DNA from: Pseudomonas japonica
GTDB lineage: Bacteria; Pseudomonadota; Gammaproteobacteria; Pseudomonadales; Pseudomonadaceae
Assembly (NCBI RefSeq): GCF_013522925.1
Contig: NZ_JAAMQU010000001.1
Location: 186,001 to 250,000, forward strand
Length of the DNA stretch: 64,000 bases
Reading direction: 5' to 3'
Shown: positions 25,663-34,714 of the stretch, piece by piece
Layout: every line of letters begins with the position of its first letter
Numbering within the stretch: the first letter of the stretch is position 1
The notes under the pieces: generated by a model
Seen by the model: the letters and a program-made list of their open reading frames with translations, nothing else
What the model was told of the DNA's origin: nothing
The model's database searches: none
Position numbers and translations under genes: made by a program

Positions 25663-26415
25663 ATGGCTCGATTTTTCAGTTCGCTCGTGGGTTGCGTTCT
25701 GGCCCTCTCCTGCCTTTCTTCGGCGTATGCAGTAGAAAAACTACGTATGGGCATGGAAGGCGGGCACCCGCCTTTCAATGACACCGACGCCAGTGGGCAG
25801 GTGGTCGGGTTCGATGCCGACATTGGCGCCGCGCTGTGCGCGAAGATGAAAGTGGAATGCGAGATCGTGACCACGAGTTTCGAAGACCTGATTCCGGCAC
25901 TGAACAACAACCAGTACGACTTCCTCATTTCTTCCTTGTCGGTCACCGAAGACCGCAAGCAGTTGGTGGATTTCACCGATCCCTACTACATCAACAAGCT
26001 GCAATTCGTTGCAGCCGGGAACAGCGACCTTACTAGCGCCGCGGGCACGCTGATGGGTAAGACCCTGGGTGCCCAGGAGGGCACGTTGGCCGCAAAGTGG
26101 CTGCAGGAAAACGCAGCCAATGTGGCCATCGTGCAAACCTTCCAGACCCAGGATGAAGTGTATGTAGCACTCTCCACCGGCCAGATAGACGGCGCGCTGG
26201 CGGACAAGTACTCCACGTATGAGTGGCTGCGTACTGATGCGGGTAAAGGCTTCGAGCTCAAGGGTGAGCCGGTGGAAGACGGCGACCAGATTGCCATCGC
26301 CACTCGCCTGAACGATTCACTGCGCACGCGACTGAACGTTGCGCTCAAGGACATCATTCAGGACGGCACCTACAAGAAGATCAACGACAAGTACTTCCCG
26401 TTCAGCATCCGTTGA
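25663..26415 (+). CDS. periplasmic amino-acid-binding protein (SBP_bac_3)
   Basis: 250 residues. Signal peptide (MARFFSSLVGCVLALSCLSSAYA), then the family-3 solute-binding fold: LRMGMEGGHPPFNDTDASGQVVGFDADIGAALC, DLIPALNNNQYDFLISSLSVTEDRKQLVDFTDPYY, LGAQEGTLAAKWL and GTYKKINDKYFPF. The Arg/Asp pattern resembles lysine/arginine/ornithine binders. No ABC permease or ATPase gene is adjacent, so this is an orphan binding protein here. The methyltransferase ATG lies one base past its stop. The chosen ATG starts the signal peptide and follows TTGGAG. Confidence 0.9.
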   Translation: MARFFSSLVGCVLALSCLSSAYAVEKLRMGMEGGHPPFNDTDASGQVVGFDADIGAALCAKMKVECEIVTTSFEDLIPALNNNQYDFLISSLSVTEDRKQLVDFTDPYYINKLQFVAAGNSDLTSAAGTLMGKTLGAQEGTLAAKWLQENAANVAIVQTFQTQDEVYVALSTGQIDGALADKYSTYEWLRTDAGKGFELKGEPVEDGDQIAIATRLNDSLRTRLNVALKDIIQDGTYKKINDKYFPFSIR

Positions 26416-26416
26416 C

Positions 26417-27622
26417 ATGCTGGAGAACCATGCCCTCGAAACACGCTTCGCCGCGCTGCATGAGTTTCTTGCAGCGCACGAAGCGCTGTGGAAGCCGCGC
26501 CCGTTTACGCGCCTGAGGCTGCCTTGGGAAACGGACTACCCAGAACTGGCGCACTGGCTACGCCAACGATCACTGGACGACGCCGAGCAGGCCGCTCTCG
26601 CACCATTCGAAACCCTGGGCCCCTCGCCTTTGCCGGAGTTGGCGGCGCAAGCGGCCGCTCTGGGGGAGCCGGGCAAGCTGCCATCTGTCGAGCTGCCTGC
26701 TCCGCCCTCTCGGCTGGAGCGGGATGTACCGGGCCGCAAATGGGAGCAGATCGAAGCCTTCGCGCAAGCCTTGGCGTTTACCTCCCCTGTGACACATTGG
26801 GTGGACTGGTGCGCGGGCAAGGCGCACCTGGGCCGTCGGTTGCTGAGGCCTGGCCAAAAGATGACCTGCCTGGAACACGACCCCGCGCTGGTCGCCGCCG
26901 GGCACGTGCTGAGCGAGCACCACAGGCTGCCGGCCACCCACCAGCGCTGCGATGTAATGGCGGATGGCGTTGTTCTTGTGCCGGGCGACACCCCGGTAGC
27001 CCTGCATGCCTGTGGGGACCTTCACGTAAAGCTGCTGCGCCTGGCCAGTGAGCACGGTTGCACCCAGCTGGCGATCGCACCTTGCTGTTACAACCGCACT
27101 CAAGCCAATAGCTATGTGGCGTTATCCGCCGCCGCGCAAGCGCGGCCGCTTGCCCTTGACCGCGACGACCTGGGCCTGCCGGCCAGCGAAGCGGTAACGG
27201 CCGGCGCCCGGGAAAGGCGCCAGCGCGACCTCTCGATGGCACGCCGCCTTGGCTTCGATCTGCTCCAGCGGCAGGTGCGCGGCGTATGCGAATACTTGCC
27301 CACGCCTTCGCTGCCAGTAAGCTGGCTGGGCAAAAGCTTTGCCGATTACTGCCAGCATCTGGCCACACTGAAGGGTGTCGAACTTGAGCCAGGCGAGGAT
27401 TGGGCCTATTGGGAACAACAAGGGCAGCGGCGGCTGGCCGAGGTTCGCAATCTGGAAAGGGTTCGCAACCTTTTTCGGCGGCCGTTGGAGTTATGGCTGG
27501 TGTTGGACCGGGCGCTTTTCCTGAGGGAACAAGGTTATAAAGTTCGTATAGGTACCTTTTGCGAACGCACGCTCACGCCACGTAACCTGCTTGTTCTCGC
27601 AGAACGAACAACTTGTGGATAA
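26417..27622 (+). CDS. SAM-dependent methyltransferase
   Basis: 401 residues, Rossmann methyltransferase in the centre: THWVDWCAGKAHLGRRLL (SAM motif I), MTCLEHDPALVAAG (acidic loop), VALHACGDLHVKLLRLA, and LAIAPCCYNRT, the PCCY motif shared with GSTCD-like/Methyltransf_32 proteins. An N-terminal helical extension (1-125) and an Arg-rich C-terminal part flank it. The substrate is unknown; tRNA or protein methylation is possible. Starts one base after the binding-protein gene, so it is probably cotranscribed though functionally unrelated. Confidence 0.85.
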   Translation: MLENHALETRFAALHEFLAAHEALWKPRPFTRLRLPWETDYPELAHWLRQRSLDDAEQAALAPFETLGPSPLPELAAQAAALGEPGKLPSVELPAPPSRLERDVPGRKWEQIEAFAQALAFTSPVTHWVDWCAGKAHLGRRLLRPGQKMTCLEHDPALVAAGHVLSEHHRLPATHQRCDVMADGVVLVPGDTPVALHACGDLHVKLLRLASEHGCTQLAIAPCCYNRTQANSYVALSAAAQARPLALDRDDLGLPASEAVTAGARERRQRDLSMARRLGFDLLQRQVRGVCEYLPTPSLPVSWLGKSFADYCQHLATLKGVELEPGEDWAYWEQQGQRRLAEVRNLERVRNLFRRPLELWLVLDRALFLREQGYKVRIGTFCERTLTPRNLLVLAERTTCG

Positions 27623-27650
27623 GTCTGTGAACAAGTTGATGGCAAGTTAC

Positions 27651-28277
27651 TCATACCACCCCGTGCCGATGCGCAAGTTCAGCCAGGCAGATCACTGATC
27701 TCACTTTGAGTTTTTTCACCAGCCGCGTTTTGTAAGAACTGATCGTCTTGTTGCTCAATAGCAAGGCCTGGCCTATCCGCAAATTGCTGAAACCCATCGC
27801 CAGGTATCGCAGCACTGCCAACTCGCGCGCCGAAAGCCCGGCGATGCGTACACGCTCATCCGGATCGGAGTGGCTGGGTAGCTCGCTTCCAGCCCGTACA
27901 TTGGGAAAACAGATAAAGCCTGCTCGCACGGCCTGGATAGCTTTGCGAAATACTTCGATATCCGTGCTTTTGGAAATGTAGGCCGTAACCCCGGCGCGCA
28001 TGCACCGGTCCATCGAAAACTCTGCGGGGCAGGCGGTAACCACCACGATTTGAATCCCTGGTGCCTGGCGACGAATACGGTTGATGACGTCCATGCCGTC
28101 AAGGCCGGGAAGTACCAGTTCCATCACGAGGATGTCTGGCTTCAACTCCCGAGCCTGGGCCATGCCCTCTATACCGTCACTGCATTCAGCAAGCACGGTT
28201 ACCCCCTCCTCGACCAGAATCCGTTTGAGGATCACTCGTATGTAAGGCTGGTCGTCGATAATTACTGCCGTCGCCAT
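27651..28277 (-). CDS. LuxR/NarL-type response regulator with Glu in place of phospho-acceptor Asp
   Basis: 208 residues. Receiver 1-120: acidic pocket Asp8-Asp9 (VIIDDQ), conserved Thr (VVVTACP) and Lys (ISKSTD) are intact, but the acceptor position reads VMELVLPG, i.e. Glu53 (codon 28119-28121) where NarL/FimZ/BvgA have Asp. LuxR HTH at 145-205 (LSARELAVLRYLAMGFSNLRIGQALLLSNKTISSYKTRLVKKL). It resembles fimbrial regulators of the FimZ/BvgA kind and starts 41 bases after the last gene of the fimbrial operon on the same strand, so it probably controls or is coexpressed with that operon. ATG at 28277 preferred over 28313. Confidence 0.88.
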   Translation of the reverse strand: MATAVIIDDQPYIRVILKRILVEEGVTVLAECSDGIEGMAQARELKPDILVMELVLPGLDGMDVINRIRRQAPGIQIVVVTACPAEFSMDRCMRAGVTAYISKSTDIEVFRKAIQAVRAGFICFPNVRAGSELPSHSDPDERVRIAGLSARELAVLRYLAMGFSNLRIGQALLLSNKTISSYKTRLVKKLKVRSVICLAELAHRHGVV

Positions 28278-28318
28278 GGGATGGTCTCTTGCACGGTCAA
28301 CGCCTGGGATCACGGGCG

Positions 28319-29098
28319 CTAGTTGACCTGTGGATAAACGTGGGAGGTGCGCTGGGCGCCCTCGCGTAATTCATAGCGGTACATTTCCCCCGCCAGCCGT
28401 GGCAGCTCACCCTGCTGGCCCGGCCGAATATGCAAGCTGGTGCCGAACGTGCAGGCTTGGGAATCGAGCTTGCACCGCTGCACATTTTCCACCCGCACGG
28501 TGGCATTACCCTCGTTGACGATGCGCAGCCTCTGCTCGTCGGGTTTCAGCTGGGTGGCGTAACGAGGCTGCGCCGGGCTCACGATCACGATCGTGCCAAT
28601 GGCTTTGAGAATGCCCACTCCGGCTTGAAGGGTATCGGCATATGCCCGAGCTTCTTCGGGCTGCAGGGCAAACGCATCCTTGGGCTTGGGGGCAACCGGT
28701 ACATAGCGAACACGGAAGTACCGCTCGGTGGTACGCGGGCCCCGGTAAATGATCCGTGCCTGTTGAGCGCCGCTTGCCGGGATGATCAACCGCGGCGGCG
28801 TCGCCAGCAGCGCCCGGGTTTTACCGTCTTCATCTGCCAAGGGCCGTTCATGGGGCTCGCCCTTCTCGTCAAAGCTGAGCTCGGCGAGTTGTATTTGTAC
28901 GAATGCAGTAGCGTCGCCGAGGTTTCTTATATCCGCCAACAGCGTGGCGCGGTTGGCCGGCAAGTAGTGATAGAAGGAGCCGGGGTCCAGGTCGGGGCCG
29001 GCGCTGGCACTTGCCGAACATACGAGCGCCACTATTCCCAACCATCGGGCCACCCGCTCACGCCAATGCGTGATGAAGAACATGCTGCCCTTACTCAT
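28319..29098 (-). CDS. fimbrial chaperone, second copy (alternate CU/CS1 type)
   Basis: 259 residues, periplasmic. Hydrophobic signal segment (ARWLGIVALVCSASASAGPD) then an Ig-like chaperone: YHYLPANRATLLADIRNLGDATAFVQIQL, the subunit-binding strand PPRLIIPASGAQQARIIYRG and RYFRVRYVPVAP, then a second domain with NEGNATVRVENVQRCKLD. Paralogue of the chaperone at 34715-35452. Its ATG overlaps the stop of the preceding tip-adhesin gene; alternatively Met6 (29083) follows AAGGG. A dedicated chaperone for one of the two tip proteins is a reasonable inference. Confidence 0.85.
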   Translation of the reverse strand: MSKGSMFFITHWRERVARWLGIVALVCSASASAGPDLDPGSFYHYLPANRATLLADIRNLGDATAFVQIQLAELSFDEKGEPHERPLADEDGKTRALLATPPRLIIPASGAQQARIIYRGPRTTERYFRVRYVPVAPKPKDAFALQPEEARAYADTLQAGVGILKAIGTIVIVSPAQPRYATQLKPDEQRLRIVNEGNATVRVENVQRCKLDSQACTFGTSLHIRPGQQGELPRLAGEMYRYELREGAQRTSHVYPQVN

Positions 29099-30345
29099 AA
29101 GAGCTGCGCATCGAAATACAGCGTGACCTGGCCCGAATAGGTATCGCCGCCGCGCTTGATCATCTGCTGTACCTCGCCGTTGAGGGTATGAAACTCCACT
29201 TCGCCCCGTTCACCGGCGATCGCACGGCGGGCATCCAAGGCGTAGTGAACATGCTCGGTGAGGCGCATCCGTTGTACCGGAGCGCCCTGATACACAAGGC
29301 CTTGGGGCAGGGTAATCAGTGTTGCAACGGCGGCCTGCTCACCCGTATGGGTATTGCCGATGGCGCAGTCACCGGCCTGTTTCGTGTGCTCACATCCCAT
29401 ATAAACACTGAACGGGCCAGTAGTTGTCACACGCATGGGCAGCCGGCCAGCGAGCTGGGCAGTAGGCGATATATTCCCCATCATCCATTCGATCCAGCTG
29501 CCATTTCGTGGTTCCAGCACAACTTGGGCAGCGTTGTCATCGAACGCTATGCCCAACTCGTGCTCCACATCGACCTCGAAGTTGAATGTCACACTGTTGC
29601 TGCTAAGTCCCGACACCTGGCTACCGAGCGAGAAGTCTCCTGTTTCACCTACGGACCAAATGAGGCTGCCGGTGTATCGGCCCATCGGCACGGTATGAGG
29701 CGCCGGGAATATCACGCGGTAGCCCACCGAGAAGGACTTCACCTCAGGCTCGATCTCGCGTTCACCTTCGGACACGCCGCCGGAGGTGGGGTAGCACAGC
29801 CCGGGCGATGTCGGGTTGGCGACCTGCCATACGAAGCCCATGCTGGCGCCAGCATCGAACGCATGGGAGTTCACGAAGTTGCAACCGCCACCCGTGCTCC
29901 AATGGAAACCTGGGTTCTCGTACGGTGAAAAGCTGCTGCCGATCAACAACTGGGCCAAGTGAGTGATCTGGAAGTCGAACGCAAGGGTCGCCCCGGTATC
30001 AGAAAACAGGGTTACCCGGGCTTGCGGGGGTGCCCGCAGCGACCATCGGGAAGGTAGCGGCGGCAACCCGGAAAAAACCTGGCGGCTGTACGTAACCGGC
30101 AGAGCCACTGAAATTTCGCCGGGTACGCAACCGCCGAACTCCTGGCAGTAGCCTGAAGAAGGCGTGGTGTTTTCAAACCCGTTGCCGGTATTGCCTGGCC
30201 GAAACTCTGCGGTAATGTCTACTGCGGCGGCATCGCCACAAGGTATTGCCAGGCTCAGCACTAGCATGGCTACTGGTGTTCCAGCCATCACCGGATAATT
30301 GCCACCGGCACATCTGTACCAGCCTGGCTTGGTCAAATTGAACAC
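29095..30345 (-). CDS. CS1-type fimbrial tip adhesin/initiator, copy B
   Basis: 416 residues, exported. Core pattern VDITAEFRPGNTGNGFENTTPSSGYCQEFGGCVPGEISVALPV and the C-terminal pilin-like domain (VEHELGIAFDDNAAQVVLEP..., CEHTKQAGDC, ending SGQVTLYFDAQLL). It aligns along its length with copy A, 46 bases upstream, so the two arose by tandem duplication. The family is that of CfaE/CooD/CblD minor tip subunits. Start: GTG at 30345-30343, seven bases after a strong GGGAGGT site (minus strand, 30351-30357), which decides it; Met20 would still give a signal peptide. Confidence 0.82.
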   Translation of the reverse strand: MFNLTKPGWYRCAGGNYPVMAGTPVAMLVLSLAIPCGDAAAVDITAEFRPGNTGNGFENTTPSSGYCQEFGGCVPGEISVALPVTYSRQVFSGLPPLPSRWSLRAPPQARVTLFSDTGATLAFDFQITHLAQLLIGSSFSPYENPGFHWSTGGGCNFVNSHAFDAGASMGFVWQVANPTSPGLCYPTSGGVSEGEREIEPEVKSFSVGYRVIFPAPHTVPMGRYTGSLIWSVGETGDFSLGSQVSGLSSNSVTFNFEVDVEHELGIAFDDNAAQVVLEPRNGSWIEWMMGNISPTAQLAGRLPMRVTTTGPFSVYMGCEHTKQAGDCAIGNTHTGEQAAVATLITLPQGLVYQGAPVQRMRLTEHVHYALDARRAIAGERGEVEFHTLNGEVQQMIKRGGDTYSGQVTLYFDAQLL

Positions 30346-30391
30346 TGCCTACCTCCCTATAAAATGAAACTCCATGGCGCCGTACCTGCAC

Positions 30392-31621
30392 CTAAAGCCT
30401 TGCGTCGAATATCAGTGTTACCAAGCCAGCCCATTTATCACCGGGTGAACTGACGAGTTTTGCGATCTGTTCAGAAAGCGCATAAAACTCAAATTTCCCA
30501 AGGGCGCTGGTCACCAGCCCTCGAGTGAGATATCCAAGCGGGCGACCGTGAACCAGCGCTTCACGCCAAGGAGCTTCCTCCCCGGGATACCCTGCCAACT
30601 CAAGGCCCTTTGGCGGATAAAACATAACGCCGAAATACGCAAATTCATTGTTGCGCTGATTACGCAGGGTGCAGGACTGGCCAATGCCCTGCTCTCCGCA
30701 ATTCATAGTGATACTGAACGGCCCGGAAGTTGTGAGGCGGTACGGCAGTGAACCAGTCACTTTGGTGGGCGGTACCCCCGTATCCAGCCATTTTTGCCAG
30801 CCAATAGTGGGTTCCAGAACAACCCTGTTCGAGTTTGCCGGAAACTGCACTTGAAGTTCGTGGTGAACGGTAAGTGTGAAGTTGAACGTTACGCTGTTGG
30901 TGCTGAGGTTCGTTACGTTGCTGCCTAAGGTGAAGTCACCCGCCTCGCCCACACTGAAGGTAACGGAGCCATGATAAGTACCCATCGCCATGGTATGGGG
31001 CCTGGGCAAAACCAGCTTGTACCCCACGGAAAAACTACGGACCCAAGGCGTGACGCTCTCCTGCTTGGTTACATAGGATGACGCGGGATAACACAGTGAC
31101 GGCGAGCGAGGGTCATTCACTTGCCATACGAACCCTGAATCGCTCGTGTCGCCGTCGTAAGTGGCGCCAGTCAACCAGGTGCATCCACCGCCGGCACTGT
31201 AATGGGCAGCGGGGTTGTTAAGTTTTGTCAGCGGGCTGGAGCCTTCGGTCAACGCCTCGGCAACATGGGTGATCTGCAATCGCAGGGCCGCGGTATCTCC
31301 TCGGTCTGACATCACATCAACTGTGGTTTCCCTCGGCGTCTGCAGTGACCAGCGCTGTGGAACCGGGGGCAATCCCGATAACACCGTTCGCTCGTAACTG
31401 ATCGGCAAGGCCACCGAGAAGATGCCACTGGCGCAGCCGAATTCCCGGCAGTAGCCAGAGTTCGGCGTGGTATTGCGAAATTCTCCCCGGTTCTCCGAAG
31501 GTCGGTAGTCCGCTGTTATTTCCACATCTGCGCCCCAGGCGTTGCCGGCTAACAGCCCTGACAGGGCTACTGCGATCCGGGCGACGCGCCAGCCCCTGCC
31601 CGAGCAGAATGGCTTAAACAT
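30392..31621 (-). CDS. CS1-type fimbrial tip adhesin/initiator, copy A
   Basis: 409 residues. Signal peptide (VARIAVALSGLLAGNAWGA), then DVEITADYRPSENRGEFRNTTPNSGYCREFGCASGIFSVALPI, matching copy B almost position for position, including the paired Cys. The C-terminal pilin domain carries LQVQFPANSNRVVLEPTIGWQKW and ends VTLIFDARL. ATG at 31621 follows GGAGG by six bases and overlaps the usher stop; a GTG three bases upstream is less well placed. The expected role is host or surface binding and nucleation of pilus growth. Confidence 0.82.
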   Translation of the reverse strand: MFKPFCSGRGWRVARIAVALSGLLAGNAWGADVEITADYRPSENRGEFRNTTPNSGYCREFGCASGIFSVALPISYERTVLSGLPPVPQRWSLQTPRETTVDVMSDRGDTAALRLQITHVAEALTEGSSPLTKLNNPAAHYSAGGGCTWLTGATYDGDTSDSGFVWQVNDPRSPSLCYPASSYVTKQESVTPWVRSFSVGYKLVLPRPHTMAMGTYHGSVTFSVGEAGDFTLGSNVTNLSTNSVTFNFTLTVHHELQVQFPANSNRVVLEPTIGWQKWLDTGVPPTKVTGSLPYRLTTSGPFSITMNCGEQGIGQSCTLRNQRNNEFAYFGVMFYPPKGLELAGYPGEEAPWREALVHGRPLGYLTRGLVTSALGKFEFYALSEQIAKLVSSPGDKWAGLVTLIFDARL

Positions 31622-34139
31622 CACGATCCTCCAGTGCTGTACTGCCGGCGACAGTGCGTGGAGAGCACGTCAGATCGCCCATCATCACTACGTCCTGGTC
31701 TCGCTCACCGCTGGCGGCGTCGATACGCACCAGGCAGTGGCGTCTGCCGTCTACCCGTACTTCGAGGGTGGGCGTGGACTGGCTCATCTCTACCGCAAAG
31801 AAGCCGTCGGTCTCGGTCACGCTACGGCTGGCATGGTTGATTACCATGGCCCCAGGTACGGGTTGGCCCGCAGGGTCGAGCAAGCGGCCGATCACCGTCA
31901 TGGTGCGCATCACCTGCAGCCGCTGGTACGCCACGCCGCCCATATTCAAGTGGTAGTCGGCCACATGCGGCGCAACCACTATGGGGGCCGCCTCCTCGCC
32001 CTTGATATCAAATCGAACCCGGCCCTTGCGGTAGGGGCTCAACGGAATCACATTGCGCCCACGGCGCAGTTGGCCCGACGTCCCGTTGCCATCGAAGCTG
32101 AGCAATTCCACGTCTTCCACATCGCTGTCTACGTCTACCACCATGCCCGCCTGGTATACGCCCAGGTTTCCGGTCGAGGCCAGATGACCATCGCCAAGGG
32201 CCAAGGTGTTGCTGAGGTTAAGCCCACCACCGAGCTCGTCGTTGTACGAAGACGTTTGCAGGTAGGCGTCCCCAGCCAGTAGGCGGTTCTGGAAGCCCAC
32301 CCTGCCACCTACGCCAAGGCCATAGCTGTCCTTGTTCAACGTGCCGGTGACGTTACGCACGAACGGGCCGTTAACCTGATGCTGGTAGTTCAAGGAAGCG
32401 GTGTGCTCACGCCCGCCATCACGGCGGGTGCGGCTGCCCAGGCTGCCATAGAGGCTGTCGCCATTGCCGCCCAGGGCCAAAGTAAGGCTTACATCCACGC
32501 CCCGGTTGCGCTCGGCGCCACTGCTGGCCACCGCCGGGCGGTCGAACACCGAGAAGCGCCACGTTGTGTCCGTGCCCAGTAACACCGCGCGCTGTACCCA
32601 GGAGAGGTCCAGGCCAAACCCGTCCACGGCGCCGGTGGCATGGGAAAGCCTCATCACGCCCGTTCCGCGTGGCGAAAAACGGTGCTGCCAGCTGAGGGAG
32701 CTCTGGGACGTTTCGCGCACCTCCCAGCGATAACGTGGCGTGTAATACGCAGGCCAGCGGTCCTCCAGTTGGTATTGGTACAACCAGGAACGGGTGTGGC
32801 TGGCCACCACATTGCCCTTCGGATAGGTGTAGATCGCTTGTACGTCCAGGCCATCGCCCCGCCCTTCGGTACGGTACAGGTTGACGTACGTGCGAAACGC
32901 CGTGCTCAGGTCCCAGTCCAGAGACGTGCCGTATTGCATCGCCCCGTCAACATGCTCCACGGAAAGGCCAAGGATGGCCGTAGGGTGGAGCAGGTAGTTC
33001 GTGATCAGGCCGGCATTCATGCCCTCTTCGCGATCGGTTTCCCAGTTGCTGAACAGCTCTCTGCCCCGGCCGAAGTAGGCGTTGTAGCGCCAGCGCTGCT
33101 CGGGGTTGCTCCAGTTGGTGGGCTTGTAAACAAATTCTTCACTGGTGGAAGTGACCTGCCCATCTTCCACCACGCGGATTTCCACAGGGTAGATACCTCC
33201 CGGCAGCGGCCGGGTATCGATGGCCTGCAGCCCAGGCTGAACGGGCTGGCTGTTAACCAGCGACCCATTGCGGTACACCTCGATCACCGCCGGGCGGTTG
33301 GGCGTCACGTAAATAGGCGTTGCGCTCGGCCGGCCGTCTTCGATGGCCAGGCTATCGCTGCTGCCGAACATCAGGCCCAGTGTGCCCTCGGGCAAACCGT
33401 TCAGGGTACGGGGCTGGCGGCTTAATCCCTGGAGGGATGGGGTGAAGTACCCCACCCGGTAGAAGGTGTTTTCCTTCAGGTAATCGGTGTAAAGGCTACG
33501 CAACCGATGACGATCGGTGGTGATGCCTTCGCCTCGACTGCGGTCCAGCTGGGCTTCGGCGGCTGCGGTCCATGGCCCTTTGCTGGCCAAGGCGGACGCT
33601 ACGTACGTGCCATACATGTCTGAACGGCTTCCGGCGGCATTCAGCTGGTTACGCACCAGCAGCCCGCTGCCGTTCTGCGGCAAGCTGTAATAGCGCGGGC
33701 CGCTGCCGGTACTTTCTGCAGCATTTGTGAGGATCGACAGCTGTGACCGTTCGAGGCTGTAGTGCAGCGCAACCAGGCCCTGGGGACAGTCCGCTTCGCA
33801 GCGGCCCAACTTGCGCGGCTTGCTCAAGGCCTGCAGCCATACCTGACGATCGTCTTCGTTCACCTCGGACTGGTCCGTTTCGGCGTACTTCACCAGTTCC
33901 ACCGTTTCGTCCCGGCCGAGCACCAGTGTGGCGTCGGCCAGGTACGCTCCGTTGAGATCAACGCGCACTATGAGCGGCGCATTGAAGAAATGGTCGCGGA
34001 ATTCCGCAGGTAGTCCTTGCGTTTGTGTCAGCAGATCCAGTGCAGCGGGTGGCTGCGATGAAGCCGCCACGGCTGTACTGACACAAAAACTTACCGCGCA
34101 GGTGGCGGCAAGCCTGAAGTGATGGGTTGCAAACACCAC
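31614..34139 (-). CDS. outer-membrane fimbrial usher (CS1/TcfC type)
   Basis: 841 residues. Signal peptide (about 1-25), N-terminal domain with FFNAPLIVRVDLNGAYL, a central 24-strand barrel region with plug (YGTYVASALASKGPWTAAAEAQLDRSRGEGI, VGYFTPSLQG, RGRELFSNWE), and C-terminal domain with PYRKGRVRFDIKGEEAAPIVV and PVPGAMVINHASRSVTETDGFFAVEM. The paired Cys in LGRCEADCPQG is a usher-type disulfide. This secretes subunits and assembles the pilus in the outer membrane. Initiates at GTG (34139); no strong ribosome site is seen, and a stem-loop precedes it. Confidence 0.85.
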   Translation of the reverse strand: MVFATHHFRLAATCAVSFCVSTAVAASSQPPAALDLLTQTQGLPAEFRDHFFNAPLIVRVDLNGAYLADATLVLGRDETVELVKYAETDQSEVNEDDRQVWLQALSKPRKLGRCEADCPQGLVALHYSLERSQLSILTNAAESTGSGPRYYSLPQNGSGLLVRNQLNAAGSRSDMYGTYVASALASKGPWTAAAEAQLDRSRGEGITTDRHRLRSLYTDYLKENTFYRVGYFTPSLQGLSRQPRTLNGLPEGTLGLMFGSSDSLAIEDGRPSATPIYVTPNRPAVIEVYRNGSLVNSQPVQPGLQAIDTRPLPGGIYPVEIRVVEDGQVTSTSEEFVYKPTNWSNPEQRWRYNAYFGRGRELFSNWETDREEGMNAGLITNYLLHPTAILGLSVEHVDGAMQYGTSLDWDLSTAFRTYVNLYRTEGRGDGLDVQAIYTYPKGNVVASHTRSWLYQYQLEDRWPAYYTPRYRWEVRETSQSSLSWQHRFSPRGTGVMRLSHATGAVDGFGLDLSWVQRAVLLGTDTTWRFSVFDRPAVASSGAERNRGVDVSLTLALGGNGDSLYGSLGSRTRRDGGREHTASLNYQHQVNGPFVRNVTGTLNKDSYGLGVGGRVGFQNRLLAGDAYLQTSSYNDELGGGLNLSNTLALGDGHLASTGNLGVYQAGMVVDVDSDVEDVELLSFDGNGTSGQLRRGRNVIPLSPYRKGRVRFDIKGEEAAPIVVAPHVADYHLNMGGVAYQRLQVMRTMTVIGRLLDPAGQPVPGAMVINHASRSVTETDGFFAVEMSQSTPTLEVRVDGRRHCLVRIDAASGERDQDVVMMGDLTCSPRTVAGSTALEDRDV

Positions 34140-34169
34140 GGCGAATATCCAGGCATCGAAGAGGCAAGT

Positions 34170-34191
34170 GGCGGGCCCGGATGGGCCCGCC
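34170..34191 (-). promoter_or_regulatory. stem-loop between major subunit and usher
   Basis: Perfect 9-base inverted repeat GGCGGGCCC-GGAT-GGGCCCGCC between the major-subunit stop (34203) and the usher start (34139). No T run, so it is more likely an mRNA stabiliser or attenuator that keeps subunit output far above usher output than a full terminator. Confidence 0.7.
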
Positions 34192-34202
34192 GCCAGAAGG
34201 GG

Positions 34203-34670
34203 TCAGGGCGCCAGCGCGGTTTCGAAGGTCACGTCCACGAAGCCCATGTAGTCGCCTGGCTGGTACGGCCCGGTTGCCGCGGCGATGTCCATGTTCATGT
34301 AGTACGGGCTGGCAGCGTCGCCGGCTGGCACGATTTCCTGGGTGCTGGTGGTCAGGTCCACGCCGTTGGCAGTGATGGTGAGCGGGATGCTGTTGTTGCG
34401 GCTGGTCAGCACGGCGGCGTTTTCCAGGCGGGCGGAAATCGCGCCGGTGGTGCTTTTAGCGATTACACGGTTGGAAACCTTTTGCAGGTTGCCATTCAGG
34501 ATGCCCATTGGCTGGGTCTGGTTCATCCAGCCGCCCTCGTCGATGATCGAGAATTCCGAAGTCGGAATGTAAGCGGTCACTTGGATCTGCTTGCTGATCA
34601 CGTTATCGGCAGCCATTACCTGGCCGGCTGCGAGTAGCGCCAGGGGCAGTGCGAGGAATTTCAGTTTCAT
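34203..34670 (-). CDS. CS1-type major fimbrial subunit
   Basis: 155 residues. Signal peptide (MKLKFLALPLALLAAGQVMAA) then DNVISKQIQVTAYIPTSEFSIIDEGGW, the donor-strand N terminus of the CS1/CfaB family, and an Ig-like beta fold ending GPYQPGDYMGFVDVTFETALAP. No Cys in the mature protein, as in CS1 pilins. AAGGAGCG precedes the ATG. Expected to be the most expressed gene of the operon. Confidence 0.88.
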   Translation of the reverse strand: MKLKFLALPLALLAAGQVMAADNVISKQIQVTAYIPTSEFSIIDEGGWMNQTQPMGILNGNLQKVSNRVIAKSTTGAISARLENAAVLTSRNNSIPLTITANGVDLTTSTQEIVPAGDAASPYYMNMDIAAATGPYQPGDYMGFVDVTFETALAP

Positions 34671-34714
34671 GGGTTTACGCTCCTTGGTTGGTATAGGCCG
34701 AAGTTGAGGGTCGG

